A DNA stretch of 64,000 bases from Hippophae tibetana. Taxonomy: Eukaryota > Streptophyta > Magnoliopsida > Rosales > Elaeagnaceae. The stretch spans positions 36,981,843 through 37,045,842 of the forward strand of contig CM072810.1 of assembly GCA_037013495.1 (NCBI GenBank), read 5' to 3'. The notes beneath the pieces were generated by a model that worked only from the letters and a program-made list of their open reading frames with translations, had not been told where the DNA came from and did no database searches. Each line of letters begins with the position of its first letter. The first letter of the stretch is position 1. The position numbers and the translations under genes are program-made. Below, in pieces: positions 26,124 through 40,201 of the stretch.

Positions 26124-27889
26124 ATGATAGCAATCGACTTTCGCGGATGGAAAGAGCTTGACATTATAGACATCAAGTATAGTGGTACGAGCGAATTAAA
26201 TTTTGACACAATTATTAGAAATGATGAATCTAATACCAATGAAGAGAAAATATCTATACTTTCCCATAGATTTACTAAATTTCTTAGAAAGAATAAACCC
26301 GTTTTTAGGGATTTAAGAAAAAGGTAATCCGAGCTCTAAAATGATTATTTCAATGAATTTATAGTTGTATTTCTTCCAAGCAACTTTAAACATTTTGGAG
26401 ACCACTCATATAGGCATTTGAGAAAAAAACTAAATCTAGAACTATGCAGCTGAACATAAATTTTGAACTCTATATCGTGCAAGAGGATGAAACTTTGAAC
26501 AAATTCTATGCAGGTTTTTGAATCATTATCAACTACCCGTACAATTTGGATGGACCTATTTGGGAAAAAAAGTAGATTGAGAAAATTGTTGTTAGCCTAC
26601 ATTATCATTTTCAAGAAAACGATACCTTGCTTAAATCCATATAGAAGGCCTGTGAACTTACTGTTAAATGAATCAGTTGGGAAATTATTCGAACTGCATT
26701 ATTTGTTGCCAAGATGATAGCAATCCACTTTCGTGGACGGAAAGAGCTTGACTTTATATACATCAAGTATAGTGGTACGAGAGAAGCTATTTTGACACAA
26801 TTGTTAGAAATGATGAATCTAATACCAATAAAGAGAAAATATCTATACTTTCCCATAGATTTACTAAATTTCTTAGAAAGAATAACCCCGTTTTTAGGGA
26901 TTTAAGAAAAAGGTAATCCAAGCTCTAAAATGATTATTTCAATGAATTTATAGTGGTATTTCTTCCAAGCAGCTTCAAACATTGTGGAGACCACCCATAT
27001 ATGCATTTGGCCAAAAAATAAATCTAGAACTATGCAGCTGAACATAAATTTTGAACTCTATATCGTGCAAGAGGATGAAACTTTGAAAAAATTCTATGCA
27101 GGTTTTTGAATCATTATCAACTACCCGTACAATTTGGATGGACCTATTTGGGAAAAAAAGTAGATTGAGAAAATTGTTGTTAGCCTACATCATCATTTTC
27201 AAGAAAACGATACCTTGCTTAAATCCATATAGAAGGCCTGTGAACTTACTGTTAAATGAATCAGTTACGAAATTATTCGAACTGCATTATTTGTTGCCAA
27301 GATGATAGCAATCCACTTTCGTGGACAGAAAGAGCTTGACTTTATATACATCAAGTATAGTGGTACGAGCGAAGCTATTTTGACACAATTGTTAGAAATG
27401 ATGAATCTAATACCAATGAAGAGAAAATATCTATACTTTCCCATAGATTTACTAAATTTCTTAGAAAGAATAAACCCGTTTTTAGGGATTTAGAAAAAGG
27501 TAATCCGAGCTCTAAAATGATTATTTCAATGAATTTATAGTATTATTTCTTCCAAGCGACTTCAAACATTTTGGAGACCACTCATATAGGCATTTGAGCA
27601 AAAAACTAAATCTAGAACTATGCAGTCGAACATAAATTTTGAACTCTATATCATGCAAGAGGATGAAACTTTGAACAAATTCTACGCAGGTTTTTCAAAC
27701 ATTATCAACTACTCGTACAATTTGGATGGACGTATTTGGAAAAAAAAGTAGATTGACAAAATTGTTGTTAGCCTACATTATCATTTCCAAGAAAAAGATA
27801 CCTTGCTTAAATCCATATAGAAGGCCTGTGAACTTACTGTTAAATGAATCAGTTGGGAAATTATTCGAACTGCATTATTTGTTGCCAAG
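26124..27889 (+). repeat. Contracted unit with patchwork monomer M46 (1766 bp)
   Basis: Anchors 26124 (C), 26714 (mosaic) and 27302 (Q). By comparison with 23768-26123 the second Q and the R monomer are replaced by one monomer. That monomer alternates between alleles of the two: GTTGGG and GGACGG (R), TTATATAC (Q), GAGAGAAGC (R), CCAATAAAG and AATAACCCCG (Q), TTTAAGAAAAAGG and CCAAGCTC (R), ATTTCAATG (Q), TAGTGG (R), CAGCTTCAAACATTGTGG (Q), ATATGCATTTG (R), GCCAAAAAATAAATC (Q), AACATAAAT (R). That is about ten switches between 26680 and 27050. Confidence 0.85.
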
Positions 27890-30800
27890 ATGATAGCAAT
27901 CATCTTTCACGGATGGAAAGAGCTTGACATTATAGACATCAAGTATACTGGTACGAGCGAATTAAATTTTGACACAATTATTAGAAATGATGAATCTAAT
28001 ACCAATGAAGAGAAAATATCTATACTTTCCCATAGATTTACTAAATTTCTTAGAAAGAATAAACCCGTTTTTAGGGATTTAAGAAAAAGGTAATCCGAGC
28101 TCTAAAATGATTATTTCAATGAATTTATAGTTGTATTTCTTCCAAGCAACTTCAAACATTTTGGAGACCACTCATATAGGCATTTGAGAAAAAAACTAAA
28201 TCTAGAACTATGCAGCTGAACATAAATTTTGAACTCTATATCGTGCAAGAGGATGAAACTTTGAACAAATTCTATGCAGGTTTTTGAATCATTATCAACT
28301 ACCCGTACAATTTGGATGGACCTATTTGGGAAAAAAAGTAGATTGAGAAAATTGTTGTTAGCCTACATTATCATTTTCAAGAAAACGATACCTTGCTTAA
28401 ATCCATATAGAAGGCCTGTGAACTTACTGTTAAATGAATCAGTTGCAAAATTATTCGAACTGCATTATTTGTTGCCAAGATGATAGCAATCCACTTTCGT
28501 GGACAGAAAGAGCTTGACTTTATATACATCAAGTATAGTGGTACAAGCGAACCTATTTTGACACAATTGTTAGAAATGATGAATCTAATACCAATGAAGA
28601 GAAAATATCTATACTTTCCCATAGATTTACTAAATTTCTTAGAAAGAATAAACCCGTTTTTAGGGATTTAAGAAAAAGTAATCCGAGCTCTAAAATAATT
28701 ATTGCAATGAATTTATAGTGGTATTTCTTCCAAGAAACTTCAAACATTTTGGAGACCACTCATATATGCACTTGAACAAAAAACTAAATCTGGAACTATG
28801 CAGCTGAACATAAATTTTGAACTCTATATCGTGCAAGAGGATGAAACTTTGAACAAATTCTATGCAGGTTTTTGAATCATTATCAACTACCCGTACAATT
28901 TGGGAAAAAAAGTAGATTGAGAAAATTGTTGTTAGCCTACATTATCATTTTCAAGAAAAAGATACCTTGCTTAAATAGATATAGAAGGCCTGTGAACTTA
29001 CTGTTAAATGAATCAGTTGCGAAATTATTCGAACTGCATTATTTGTTGCCAAGATGATAGCAATCCACTTTCGCGGATGGAAAGAGCTTGAATTTATAGA
29101 CATCAAGTATAGTTGTACGAGCGAAGCTATTTTGACACAATTGTTAGAAATGATGAATCTATTACCAATGAAGAGAAAATATCTATACCTTCCCATAGAT
29201 TTACTAAATTTCTTAGAAAGAATAAACCCGTTTTTAGGGATTTAAAAAAAAGGTAATCCGAGCTCTAAAATGATTATTTCAATGAATTTATAGTTGTATT
29301 TCTTCCAAGCGACTTCAATCATTTTGGAGACCACTCATATAGGCATTTGAGCAAAAAACTAAATATAGAACTATGCAGTCGAACATAAATTTTGAACTCT
29401 ATATCATGCAAGAGGATGAAACTTTGAACAAATTCTACGCAGGTTTTTCAAACATTATCAACTACTCGTACAATTTGGATGGACCTATTTGGAAAAAAAA
29501 GTAGATTGACAAAATTGTTGTTAGCCTACATTATCATTTCCAAGAAAAAGATACCTTGCTTAAATCCATATAGAAGCCCTATGAACTTACTGTTAAATGA
29601 ATCAGTTGGGAAATTATTCGAACTGCATTATTTGTTGCCAAGATGATAGCAATCGACTTTCGCGGATGGAAAGAGCTTGACATTATAGACATCAAGTATA
29701 GTGGTACGAGCGAAATAAATTTTGACACAATTATTAGAAATGATGAATCTAATACCAATGAAGAGAAAATATCTATACTTTCCCATAGATTTACTAAATT
29801 TCTTAGAAAGAATAAACCCGTTTTTAGGGATTTAAGAAAAAGGTAATCCGAGCTCTAAAATGATTATTTCAATGAATTTATAGTTGTATTTCTTCCAAGC
29901 AACTTCAAACATTTTGGAGACCACTTATATAGGCATTTGAACAAAAAACTAAATCTAGAACTATGCAGCTGAACATAAATTTTGAACTCTATATCGTGCA
30001 AGAGGATGAAACTTTGACCAAATTCTACGCAGGTTTTTCAATCATTATCAACTACCCGTACAATTTGGATGGACCTATTTGGAAAAAAAAGTAGATTTAG
30101 AAAATTGTTGTTAGCCTACATTATCATATTCAAGAAAAAGATACCTTGCTTAAATCCATATAGAAGGCCTGTGAACTTATTGTTAAATGAATCAGTTGGG
30201 AAATTATTCGAACTGCATTATTTGTTGCCAAGATGATAGCAATCCACTTTCGTGGACGGAAAGAGCTTGACTTTATAGACATCAAGTATAGTGGTACAAG
30301 CGAAGCTATTTTGACACAATTGTTAGAAATGATGAATCTAATACCAATGAAGAGAAAATATCTATACTTTCCCATAGATTTACTAAATTTCTTAGAAAGA
30401 ATAAACCCGTTTTTAGGGATTTAATAAAAAGGTAATCCGAGCTCTAAAATGATTATTGCAATGAATTTATAGTGGTATTTCTTCCAAGAAACTTCAAACA
30501 TTTTGGAGACCACTCATATATGCATTTGAACAAAAAAGTAAATCTAGAACTATGCAGCTGAACATAAATTTTGAACTCTATATCTTGCAAGAGGATGAAA
30601 CTTTGAACAAATTCTATGCAGGTTTTTGAATCATTATCAACTACCCGTACAATTTCTATGGACCTATTTGGGAAAAAAAGTAGATTGAGAAAATTGTTGT
30701 TAGCCTACATTATCATTTTCAAGAAAACGATACCTTGCTTAAATCCATATAGAAGGCCTGTGAACTTACTGTTAAATGAATCAGTTACGAAATTATTCGA

Positions 30801-31999
30801 ACTGCATTATTTGTTGCCAAGATGATAGCAATCCACTTTCGTGGACAGAAAGAGCTTGACTTTATATACATCAAGTATAGTGGTACGAGCGAAGCTATTT
30901 GGACACAATTGTTAGAAATGATGAATCTAATACCAATGAAGAGAAAATATCTATACTTTCTCATAGATTTACTAAATTTCTTAGAAAGAATAAACCCGTT
31001 TTTAGGGATTTAGAAAAAGGTAATCCGAGCTCTAAAATGATTATTTCAATGAATTTATAGTATTATTTCTTCCAAGCGACTTCAAACATTTTGGAGACCA
31101 CTCATATAGGCATTTGAGCAAAAAACTAAATATAGAACTATGCAGTCGAACATAAATTTTGAACTCTATATCATGCAAGAGGATGAAACTTTGAATAAAT
31201 TCTACGCAGGTTTTTCAAACATTATCAACTACTCGTACAATTTGGATGGACCTATTTGGAAAAAAAAGTAGATTGACAAAATTGTTGTTAGCCTACATTA
31301 TCATTTCCAAGAAAAAGATACCTTGCTTAAATCCATATAGAAGCCCTATGAACTTACTGTTAAATGAATCAGTTGGGAAATTATTCGAACTGCATTATTT
31401 GTTGCCAAGATGATAGCAATCGACTTTCGCGGATGGAAAGAGCTTGACATTATAGACATCAAGTATAGTGGTACGAGCGAAATAAATTTTGACACAATTA
31501 TTAGAAATGATGAATCTAATACCAATGAAGAGAAAATATCTATACTTTCCCATAGATTTACTAAATTTCTTAGAAAGAATAAACCCGTTTTTAGGGATTT
31601 AAGAAAAAGGTAATCCGAGCTCTAAAATGATTATTTCAATGAATTTATAGTTGTATTTCTTCCAAGCAACTTCAAACATTTTGGAGACCACTTATATAGG
31701 CATTTGAACAAAAAACTAAATCTAGAACTATGCAGCTGAACATAAATTTTGAACTCTATATCGTGTAAGAGGATGAAACTTTGAACAAATTCTATGCAGG
31801 TTTTTGAATCATTATCAACTACCCGTACAATTTGGATGGACCTATTTGGGAAAAAAAGTAGATTGAGAAAATTGTTGTTAGCCTACATTATCATTTTCAA
31901 GAAAACGATACCTTGCTTAAATCCATATAGAAGGTCTGTGAACATACTGTTAAATGAATCAGTTGCAAAATTATTTGAACTGCATTATTTGTTGCCAAG
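27890..31999 (+). repeat. Monomers M48-M54: rearranged blocks
   Basis: Anchors 27890 (C), 28480 (Q), 29054 (deletion type), 29643 (C), 30233 (R), 30822 (Q) and 31410 (C). 27302-27890 and the deletion monomer at 29054 repeat 20839-21427 and 22591 at +6463 bp. 30822-31410 repeats 23180-23768 at +7642 bp. 29643 repeats 23768 at +5875 bp. The R monomer at 30233 introduces TTATCATATTCAAG and GAACTTATTG, which then mark the R monomers of the five-monomer HOR. Confidence 0.78.
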
Positions 32000-34930
32000 A
32001 TGATAGCAATCCACTTTCGTGGACAGAAACAACTTGACTTTATATACATCAAGTATAGTGGTACGAGCGAAGGTATTTTGACACAATTGTTAGAAATGAT
32101 GAATCTAATACCAATGAAGAGAAAATATCTATACTTTCCCATAGATTTACTAAATTTCTTAGAAAGAATAAACCCGTTTTTAGGGATTTAAGAAAAAGTA
32201 ATCCGAGCTCTAAAATAATTATTGCAATGAATTTATAGTGGTATTTCTTCCAAGAAACTTCAAACATTTTGGAGACCACTCATATATGCACTTGAACAAA
32301 AAACTAAATCTGGAACTATGCAGCTGAACATAAATTTTGAACTCTATATCGTGCAAGAGGATGAAACTTTGAACAAATTCTATGCAGGTTTTTGAATCAT
32401 TATCAACTACCCGTACAATTTGGGAAAAAAAGTAGATTGAGAAAATTGTTGTTAGCCTACATTATCATTTTCAAGAAAAAGATACCTTGCTTAAATAGAT
32501 ATAGAAGGCCTGTGAACTTACTGTTAAATGAATCAGTTGCGAAATTATTCGAACTGCATTATTTGTTGCCAAGATGATAGCAATCCACTTTCGCGGATGG
32601 AAAGAGCTTGAATTTATAGACATCAAGTATAGTTGTACGAGCGAAGCTATTTTGACACAATTGTTAGAAATGATGAATCTATTACCAATGAAGAGAAAAT
32701 ATCTATACCTTCCCATAGATTTACTAAATTTTGTTAGAAAGAATAAACCCGTTTTTAGGGATTTAAAAAAAAGGTAATCCGAGCTCTAAAATGATTATTT
32801 CAATGAATTTATAGTTGTATTTCTTCCAAGCGACTTCAATCATTTTGGAGACCACTCATATAGGCATTTGAGCAAAAAACTAAATCTAGAACTATGCAGC
32901 TGAACATAAATTTTGAACTCTATATCATGCACGAGGATGAAACTTTGACCAAATTCTACGCAGGTTTTTCAATCATTATCAACTACCCGTACAATTTGGA
33001 TGGACCTATTTGGAAAAAAAAGTAGATTTAGAAAATTGTTGTTAGCCTACATTATCATATTCAAGAAAAAGATACCTTGCTTAAATCCATATAGAAGGCC
33101 TGTGAACTTATTGTTAAATGAATCAGTTGGGAAATTATTCGAACTGCATTATTTGTTGCCAAGATGATAGCAATCCACTTTCGTGGACGGAAAGAGCTTG
33201 ACTTTATAGACATCAAGTATAGTGGTACGAGCGAAGCTATTTTGACACAATTGTTAGAAATGATGAATCTAATACCAATGAAGAGAAAATATCTATACTT
33301 TCCCATAGATTTACTAAATTTCTTAGAAAGAATAAACCCGTTTTTAGGGATTTAAGAAAAAGGTAATCCGAGCTCTAAAATGATTATTTCAATGAATTTA
33401 TAGTTGTATTTCTTCCAAGCAACTTCAAACATTTTGGAGACCACTTATATAGGCATTTGAACAAAAAACTAAATCTAGAACTATGCAGCTGAACATAAAT
33501 TTTGAACTCTATATCGTGCAAGAGGATGAAACTTTGAACAAATTCTATGCAGGTTTTTGAATCATTATGAACTACCCGTACAATTTGGATGGACCTATTT
33601 GGGAAAAAAAGTAGATTGAGAAAATTGTTGTTAGCCTACATCATCATTTTCAAGAAAACGATACCTTGCTTAAATCCATATAGAAGGCCTGTGAACTTAC
33701 TGTTAAATGAATCAGTTGCAAAATTATTCGAACTGCATTATTTGTTGCCAAGATGATAGCAATCCACTTTCGTGGACAGAAAGAGCTTGACTTTATATAC
33801 ATCAAGTATAGTGGTACGAGCGAAGCTATTTTGACACAATTGTTAGAAATGATTAATCTAATACCAATGAAGAGAAAATATCTATACTTTCCCATAGATT
33901 TACTAAATTTCTTAGAAAGAATAAACCCGTTTTTAGGGATTTAGAAAAAGGTAATCCGAGCTCTAAAATGATTATTTCAATGAATTTATAGTATTATTTC
34001 TTCCAAGCGACTTCAAACATTTTGGAGACCACTCATATAGGCATTTGAGCAAAAAACTAAATCTAGAACTATGCAGTCGAACATAAATTTTGAACTCTAT
34101 ATCATGCAAGAGGATGAAACTTTGAATAAATTCTACGCAGGTTTTTCAAACATTATCAACTACTCGTACAATTTGGATGGACGTATTTGGAAAAAAAAGT
34201 AGATTGACAAAATTGTTGTTAGCCTACATTATCATTTCCAAGAAAAAGATACCTTGCTTAAATCCATATAGAAGGCCTGTGAACTTACTGTTAAATGAAT
34301 CAGTTGGGAAATTATTCGAACTGCATTATTTGTTGCCAAGATGATAGCAATCGACTTTCACGGATGGAAAGAGCTTGACATTATAGACATCAAGTATAGT
34401 GGTACGAGCGAATTAAATTTTGACACAATTATTAGAAATGATGAATCTAATACCAATGAAGAGAAAATATCTATACTTTCCCATAGATTTACTAAATTTC
34501 TTAGAAAGAATAAACCCGTTTTTAGGGATTTAAGAAAAAGGTAATCCGAGCTCTAAAATGATTATTTCAATGAATTTATAGTTGTATTTCTTCCAAGCAA
34601 CTTCAAACATTTTGGAGACCACTTATATAGGCATTTGAACAAAAAACAAAATCTAGAACTATGCAGCTGAACATAAATTTTGAACTCTATATCGTGCAAG
34701 AGGATGAAACTTTGAACAAATTCTATGCAGGTTTTTGAATCATTATCAACTACCCGTACAATTTGGATGGACCTATTTGGGAAAAAAAGTAGATTGAGAA
34801 AATTGTTGTTAGCCTACATTATCATTTTCAAGAAAACGATACCTTGCTTAAATCCATATAGAAGGCCTGTGAACATACTGTTAAATAAATCAGTTGCAAA
34901 ATTATTTGAACTGCATTATTTGTTGCCAAG
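32000..34930 (+). repeat. HOR-B unit 1 (five monomers, 2931 bp)
   Basis: Anchors 32000 (QQ: CAGAAACAACTTGAC), 32574 (deletion type), 33164 (R), 33753 (Q) and 34341 (C). The deletion-type monomer carries an extra base in AAATTTTGTTAG near 32731, repeated at 35662. Its QQ monomer has GCGAAGGTATTTT where the next two units have GCGAAGCTATTTT. Confidence 0.87.
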
Positions 34931-37861
34931 ATGATAGCAATCCACTTTCGTGGACAGAAACAACTTGACTTTATATACATCAAGTATAGTGGTACGAGCG
35001 AAGCTATTTTGACACAATTGTTAGAAATGATGAATCTAATACCAATGAAGAGAAAATATCTATACTTTCCCATAGATTTACTAAATTTCTTAGAAAGAAT
35101 AAACCCGTTTTTAGGGATTTAAGAAAAAGTAATCCGAGCTCTAAAATAATTATTGCAATGAATTTATAGTGGTATTTCTTCCAAGAAACTTCAAACATTT
35201 TGGAGACCACTCATATATGCACTTGAACAAAAAACTAAATCTGGAACTATGCAGCTGAACATAAATTTTGAACTCTATATCGTGCAAGAGGATGAAACTT
35301 TGAACAAATTCTATGCAGGTTTTTGAATCATTATCAACTACCCGTACAATTTGGGAAAAAAAGTAGATTGAGAAAATTGTTGTTAGCCTACATTATCATT
35401 TTCAAGAAAAAGATACCTTGCTTAAATAGATATAGAAGGCCTGTGAACTTACTGTTAAATGAATCAGTTGCGAAATTATTCGAACTGCATTATTTGTTGC
35501 CAAGATGATAGCAATCCACTTTCGCGGATGGAAAGAGCTTGAATTTAGAGACATCAAGTATAGTTGTACGAGCGAAGCTATTTTGACACAATTGTTAGAA
35601 ATGATGAATCTATTACCAATGAAGAGAAAATATCTATACCTTCCCATAGATTTACTAAATTTTGTTAGAAAGAATAAACCCGTTTTTAGGGATTTAAAAA
35701 AAAGGTAATCCGAGCTCTAAAATGATTATTTCAATGAATTTATAGTTGTATTTCTTCCAAGCGACTTCAATCATTTTGGAGACCACTCATATAGGCATTT
35801 GAGCAAAAAACTAAATCTAGAACTATGCAGCTGAACATAAATTTTGAACTCTATATCATGCACGAGGATGAAACTTTGACCAAATTCTACGCAGGTTTTT
35901 CAATCATTATCAACTACCCGTACAATTTGGATGGACCTATTTGGAAAAAAAAGTAGATTTAGAAAATTGTAGTTAGCCTACATTATCATATTCAAGAAAA
36001 AGATAACTTGCTTAAATCCATATAGAAGGCCTGTGAACTTATTGTTAAATGAATCAGTTGGGAAATTATTCGAACTGCATTATTTGTTGCCAAGATGATA
36101 GCAATCCACTTTCGTGGACGGAAAGAGCTTGACTTTATAGACATCAAGTATAGTGGTACGAGCGAAGCTATTTTGACACAATTGTTAGAAATGATGAATC
36201 TAATACCAATGAAGAGAAAATATCTATACTTTCCCATAGATTTACTAAATTTCTTAGAAAGAATAAACCCGTTTTTAGGGATTTAAGAAAAAGGTAATCC
36301 GAGCTCTAAAATGATTATTTCAATGAATTTATAGTTGTATTTCTTCCAAGCAACTTCAAACATTTTGGAGACCACTTATATAGGCATTTGAACAAAAAAC
36401 TAAATCTAGAACTATGCAGCTGAACATAAATTTTGAACTCTATATCGTGCAAGAGGATGAAACTTTGAACAAATTCTATGCAGGTTTTTGAATCATTATC
36501 AACTACCCGTACAATTTGGATGGACCTATTTGGGAAAAAAAGTAGATTGAGAAAATTGTTGTTAGCCTACATCATCATTTTCAAGAAAACGATACCTTGC
36601 TTAAATCCATATAGAAGGCCTGTGAACTTACTGTTAAATGAATCAGTTGCAAAATTATTCGAACTGCATTATTTGTTGCCAAGATGATAGCAATCCACTT
36701 TCGTGGACAGAAAGAGCTTGACTTTATATACATCAAGTATAGTGGTACGAGCGAAGCTATTTTGACACAATTGTTAGAAATGATGAATCTAATACCAATG
36801 AAGAGAAAATATCTATACTTTCCCATAGATTTACTAAATTTCTTAGAAAGAATAAACCCGTTTTTAGGGATTTAGAAAAAGGTAATCCGAGCTCTAAAAT
36901 GATTATTTCAATAAATTTATAGTATTATTTCTTCCAAGCGACTTCAAACATTTTGGAGACCACTCATATAGGCATTTGAGCAAAAAACTAAATCTAGAAC
37001 TATGCAGTCGAACATAAATTTTGAACTCTATATCATGCAAGAGGATGAAACTTTGAACAAATTCTACGCAGGTTTTTCAAACATTATCAACTACTCGTAC
37101 AATTTGGATGGACGTATTTGGAAAAAAAAGTAGATTGACAAAATTGTTGTTAGCCTACATTATCATTTCCAAGAAAAAGATACCTTGCTTAAATCCATAT
37201 AGAAGGCCTGTGAACTTACTGTTAAATGAATCAGTTGCGAAATTATTCGAACTGCATTATTTGTTGCCAAGATGATAGCAATCGACTTTCACGGATGGAA
37301 AGAGCTTGACATTATAGACATCAAGTATAGTGGTACGAGCGAATTAAATTTTGACACAATTATTAGAAATGATGAATCTAATACCAATGAAGAGAAAATA
37401 TCTATACTTTCCCATAGATTTACTAAATTTCTTAGAAAGAATAAACCCGTTTTTAGGGATTTAAGAAAAAGGTAATCCGAGCTCTAAAATGATTATTTCA
37501 ATGAATTTATAGTTGTATTTCTTCCAAGCAACTTCAAACATTTTGGAGACCACTTATATAGGCATTTGAACAAAAAACAAAATCTAGAACTATGCAGCTG
37601 AACATAAATTTTGAACTCTATATCGTGCAAGAGGATGAAACTTTGAACAAATTCTATGCAGATTTTTGAATCATTATCAACTACCCGTACAATTTGGATG
37701 GACCTATTTGGGAAAAAAAGTAGATTGAGAAAATTGTTGTTAGCCTACATTATCATTTTCAAGAAAACGATACCTTCCTTAAATCCATATAGAAGGCCTG
37801 TGAACATACTGTTAAATGAATCAGTTGCAAAATTATTTGAACTGCATTATTTGTTGCCAAG
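34931..37861 (+). repeat. HOR-B unit 2 (five monomers, 2931 bp)
   Basis: Anchors 34931, 35505, 36095, 36684 and 37272, same order as unit 1. Private changes include AAATAAATCAG at about 34883, just before the unit, GAATTTAGAGAC at about 35547, GTAGTTAGCC at about 35970 and CAATAAATTT at about 36910. A third unit begins at 37862 but leaves this pattern in the tail after 38436, where the structure switches to the four-monomer HOR. Confidence 0.87.
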
Positions 37862-40201
37862 ATGATAGCAATCCACTTTCGTGGACAGAAACAACTTGAC
37901 TTTATATACATCAAGTATAGTGGTACGAGCGAAGCTATTTTGACACAATTGTTAGAAATGATGAATCTAATACCAATGAAGAGAAAATATCTATACTTTC
38001 CCATAGATTTACTAAATTTCTTAGAAAGAATAAACCCGTTTTTAGGGATTTAAGAAAAAGTAATCCGAGCTCTAAAATAATTATTGCAATGAATTTATAG
38101 TGGTATTTCTTCCAAGAAACTTCAAACATTTTGGAGACCACTCATATATGCACTTGAACAAAAAACTAAATCTGGAACTATGCAGCTGAACATAAATTTT
38201 GAACTCTATATCGTGCAAGAGGATGAAACTTTGAACAAATTCTATGCAGGTTTTTGAATCATTATCAACTACCCGTACAATTTGGGAAAAAAAGTAGATT
38301 GAGAAAATTGTTGTTAGCCTACATTATCATTTTCAAGAAAAAGATACCTTGCTTAAATAGATATAGAAGGCCTGTGAACTTACTGTTAAATGAATCAGTT
38401 GCGAAATTATTCGAACTGCATTATTTGTTGCTAAGATGATAGCAATCCACTTTCGCGGATGGAAAGAGCTTGAATTTATAGACATCAAGTATAGTTGTAC
38501 GAGCGAAGCTATTTTGACACAATTGTTAGAAATGATGAATCTATTACCAATGAAGAGAAAATATCTATACTTTCCCATAGATTTACTAAATTTCTTAGAA
38601 AGAATAAACCCGTTTTTAGGGATTTAAGAAAAAGGTAATCCGAGCTCTAAAATGATTATTGCAATGAATTTATAGTGGTATTTCTTCCAAGAAACTTCAA
38701 ACATTTTGGTGACCACTCATATATGCATTTGAACAAAAAAGTAAATCTAGAACTATGCAGCTGAACATAAATTTTGAACTCTATATCTTGCAAGAGGATG
38801 AAACTTTGAACAAATTCTATGCAGGTTTTTGAATCATTATCAACTACCCGTACAATTGCTATGGACCTATTTGGGAAAAAAAGTAGATTGAGAAAATTGT
38901 TGTTAGCCTACATTATCATTTTCAAGAAAACGATACCTTGCTTAAATCCATATAGAAGGCCTGTGAACTTACTGTTAAATGAATCAGTTACGAAATTATT
39001 CGAACTGCATTATTTGTTGCCAAGATGATAGCAATCCACTTTCGTGAACAGAAAGAGCTTGACTTTATATACATCAAGTATAGTGGTACGAGCGAAGCTA
39101 TTTGGACACAATTGTTAGAAATGATGAATCTAATACCAATGAAGAGAAAATATCTATACTTTCTCATAGATTTACTAAATTTCTTAGAAAGAATAAACCC
39201 GTTATTAGGGATTTAGAAAAAGGTAATCCGAGCTCTAAAATGATTATTTCAATGAATTTATAGTATTATTTCTTCCAAGCGACTTCAAACATTTTGGAGA
39301 CCACTCATATAGGCATTTGAGCAAAAAACTATATCTAGAACTATGCAGTCGAACATAAATTTTGAACTCTATATCATGCAAGAGGATGAAACTTTGAACA
39401 AATTCTACGCAGGTTTTTCAAACATTATCAACTACTCGTACAATTTGGATGGACCTATTTGGAAAAAAAAGTAGATTGACAAAATTGTTGTTAGCCTACA
39501 TTATCATTTCAAAGAAAAAGATACCTTGCTTAAATCCATATAGAAGGCCTGTGAACTTACTGTTAAATGAATCAATTGCGAAATTATTCGAACTGCATTA
39601 TTTGTTGCCAAGATGATAGCAATCCACTTTCGCGGATGGAAGGAGCTTGACTTTATAGACATCAAGTATAGTGGTACGAGCGAAGCTATTTTGACACAAT
39701 TGTTAGAAATGATGAATCTAATACCAATGAAGAGAAAATATCTATACTTTCCCATAGATTTACTAAATTTCTTAGAAAGAATAAACCCGTTTTTAGGGAT
39801 TTAAGAAAAAGGTAATCCGAGCTCAAAAATGATTATTTCAATGAATTTATAGTTGTATTTCTTCCAAGCAACTTCAAACATTTTGGAGACCACTTATATA
39901 GGCATTTGAACAAAAAACTAAATCTAGAACTATGCAGCTGAACATAAATTTTGAACTCTATATCGTGCAATAGGATGAAACTTTGAACAAATTCTATGCA
40001 GGTTTTTGAATCATTATCAACTACCCGTACAATTTGGATGGACCTATTTGGGAAAAAAAGTAGATTGAGAAAATTGTTGTTAGCCTACATTATCATTTTC
40101 AAGAAAACGATACCTTGCTTAAATCCATATAGAAGGCCTGTGAACATACTGTTAAATGAATCAGTTGCAAAATTATTTGAACTGCATTATTTGTTGCCAA
40201 G
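37862..40201 (+). repeat. HOR-C unit 1 (four monomers, 2340 bp)
   Basis: Anchors 37862 (QQ), 38436 (deletion type), 39025 (Q with TTCGTGAACAG and GTTATTAGGG) and 39613 (W, GGATGGAAGGAGC). Shared markers with unit 2 at +2340 bp include TTTTGGTGACC (38705/41045), AATTGCTATGG (38854/41194), CAATAGGATG (39968/42308) and GCTAAGATG (38430/40770). Confidence 0.88.
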
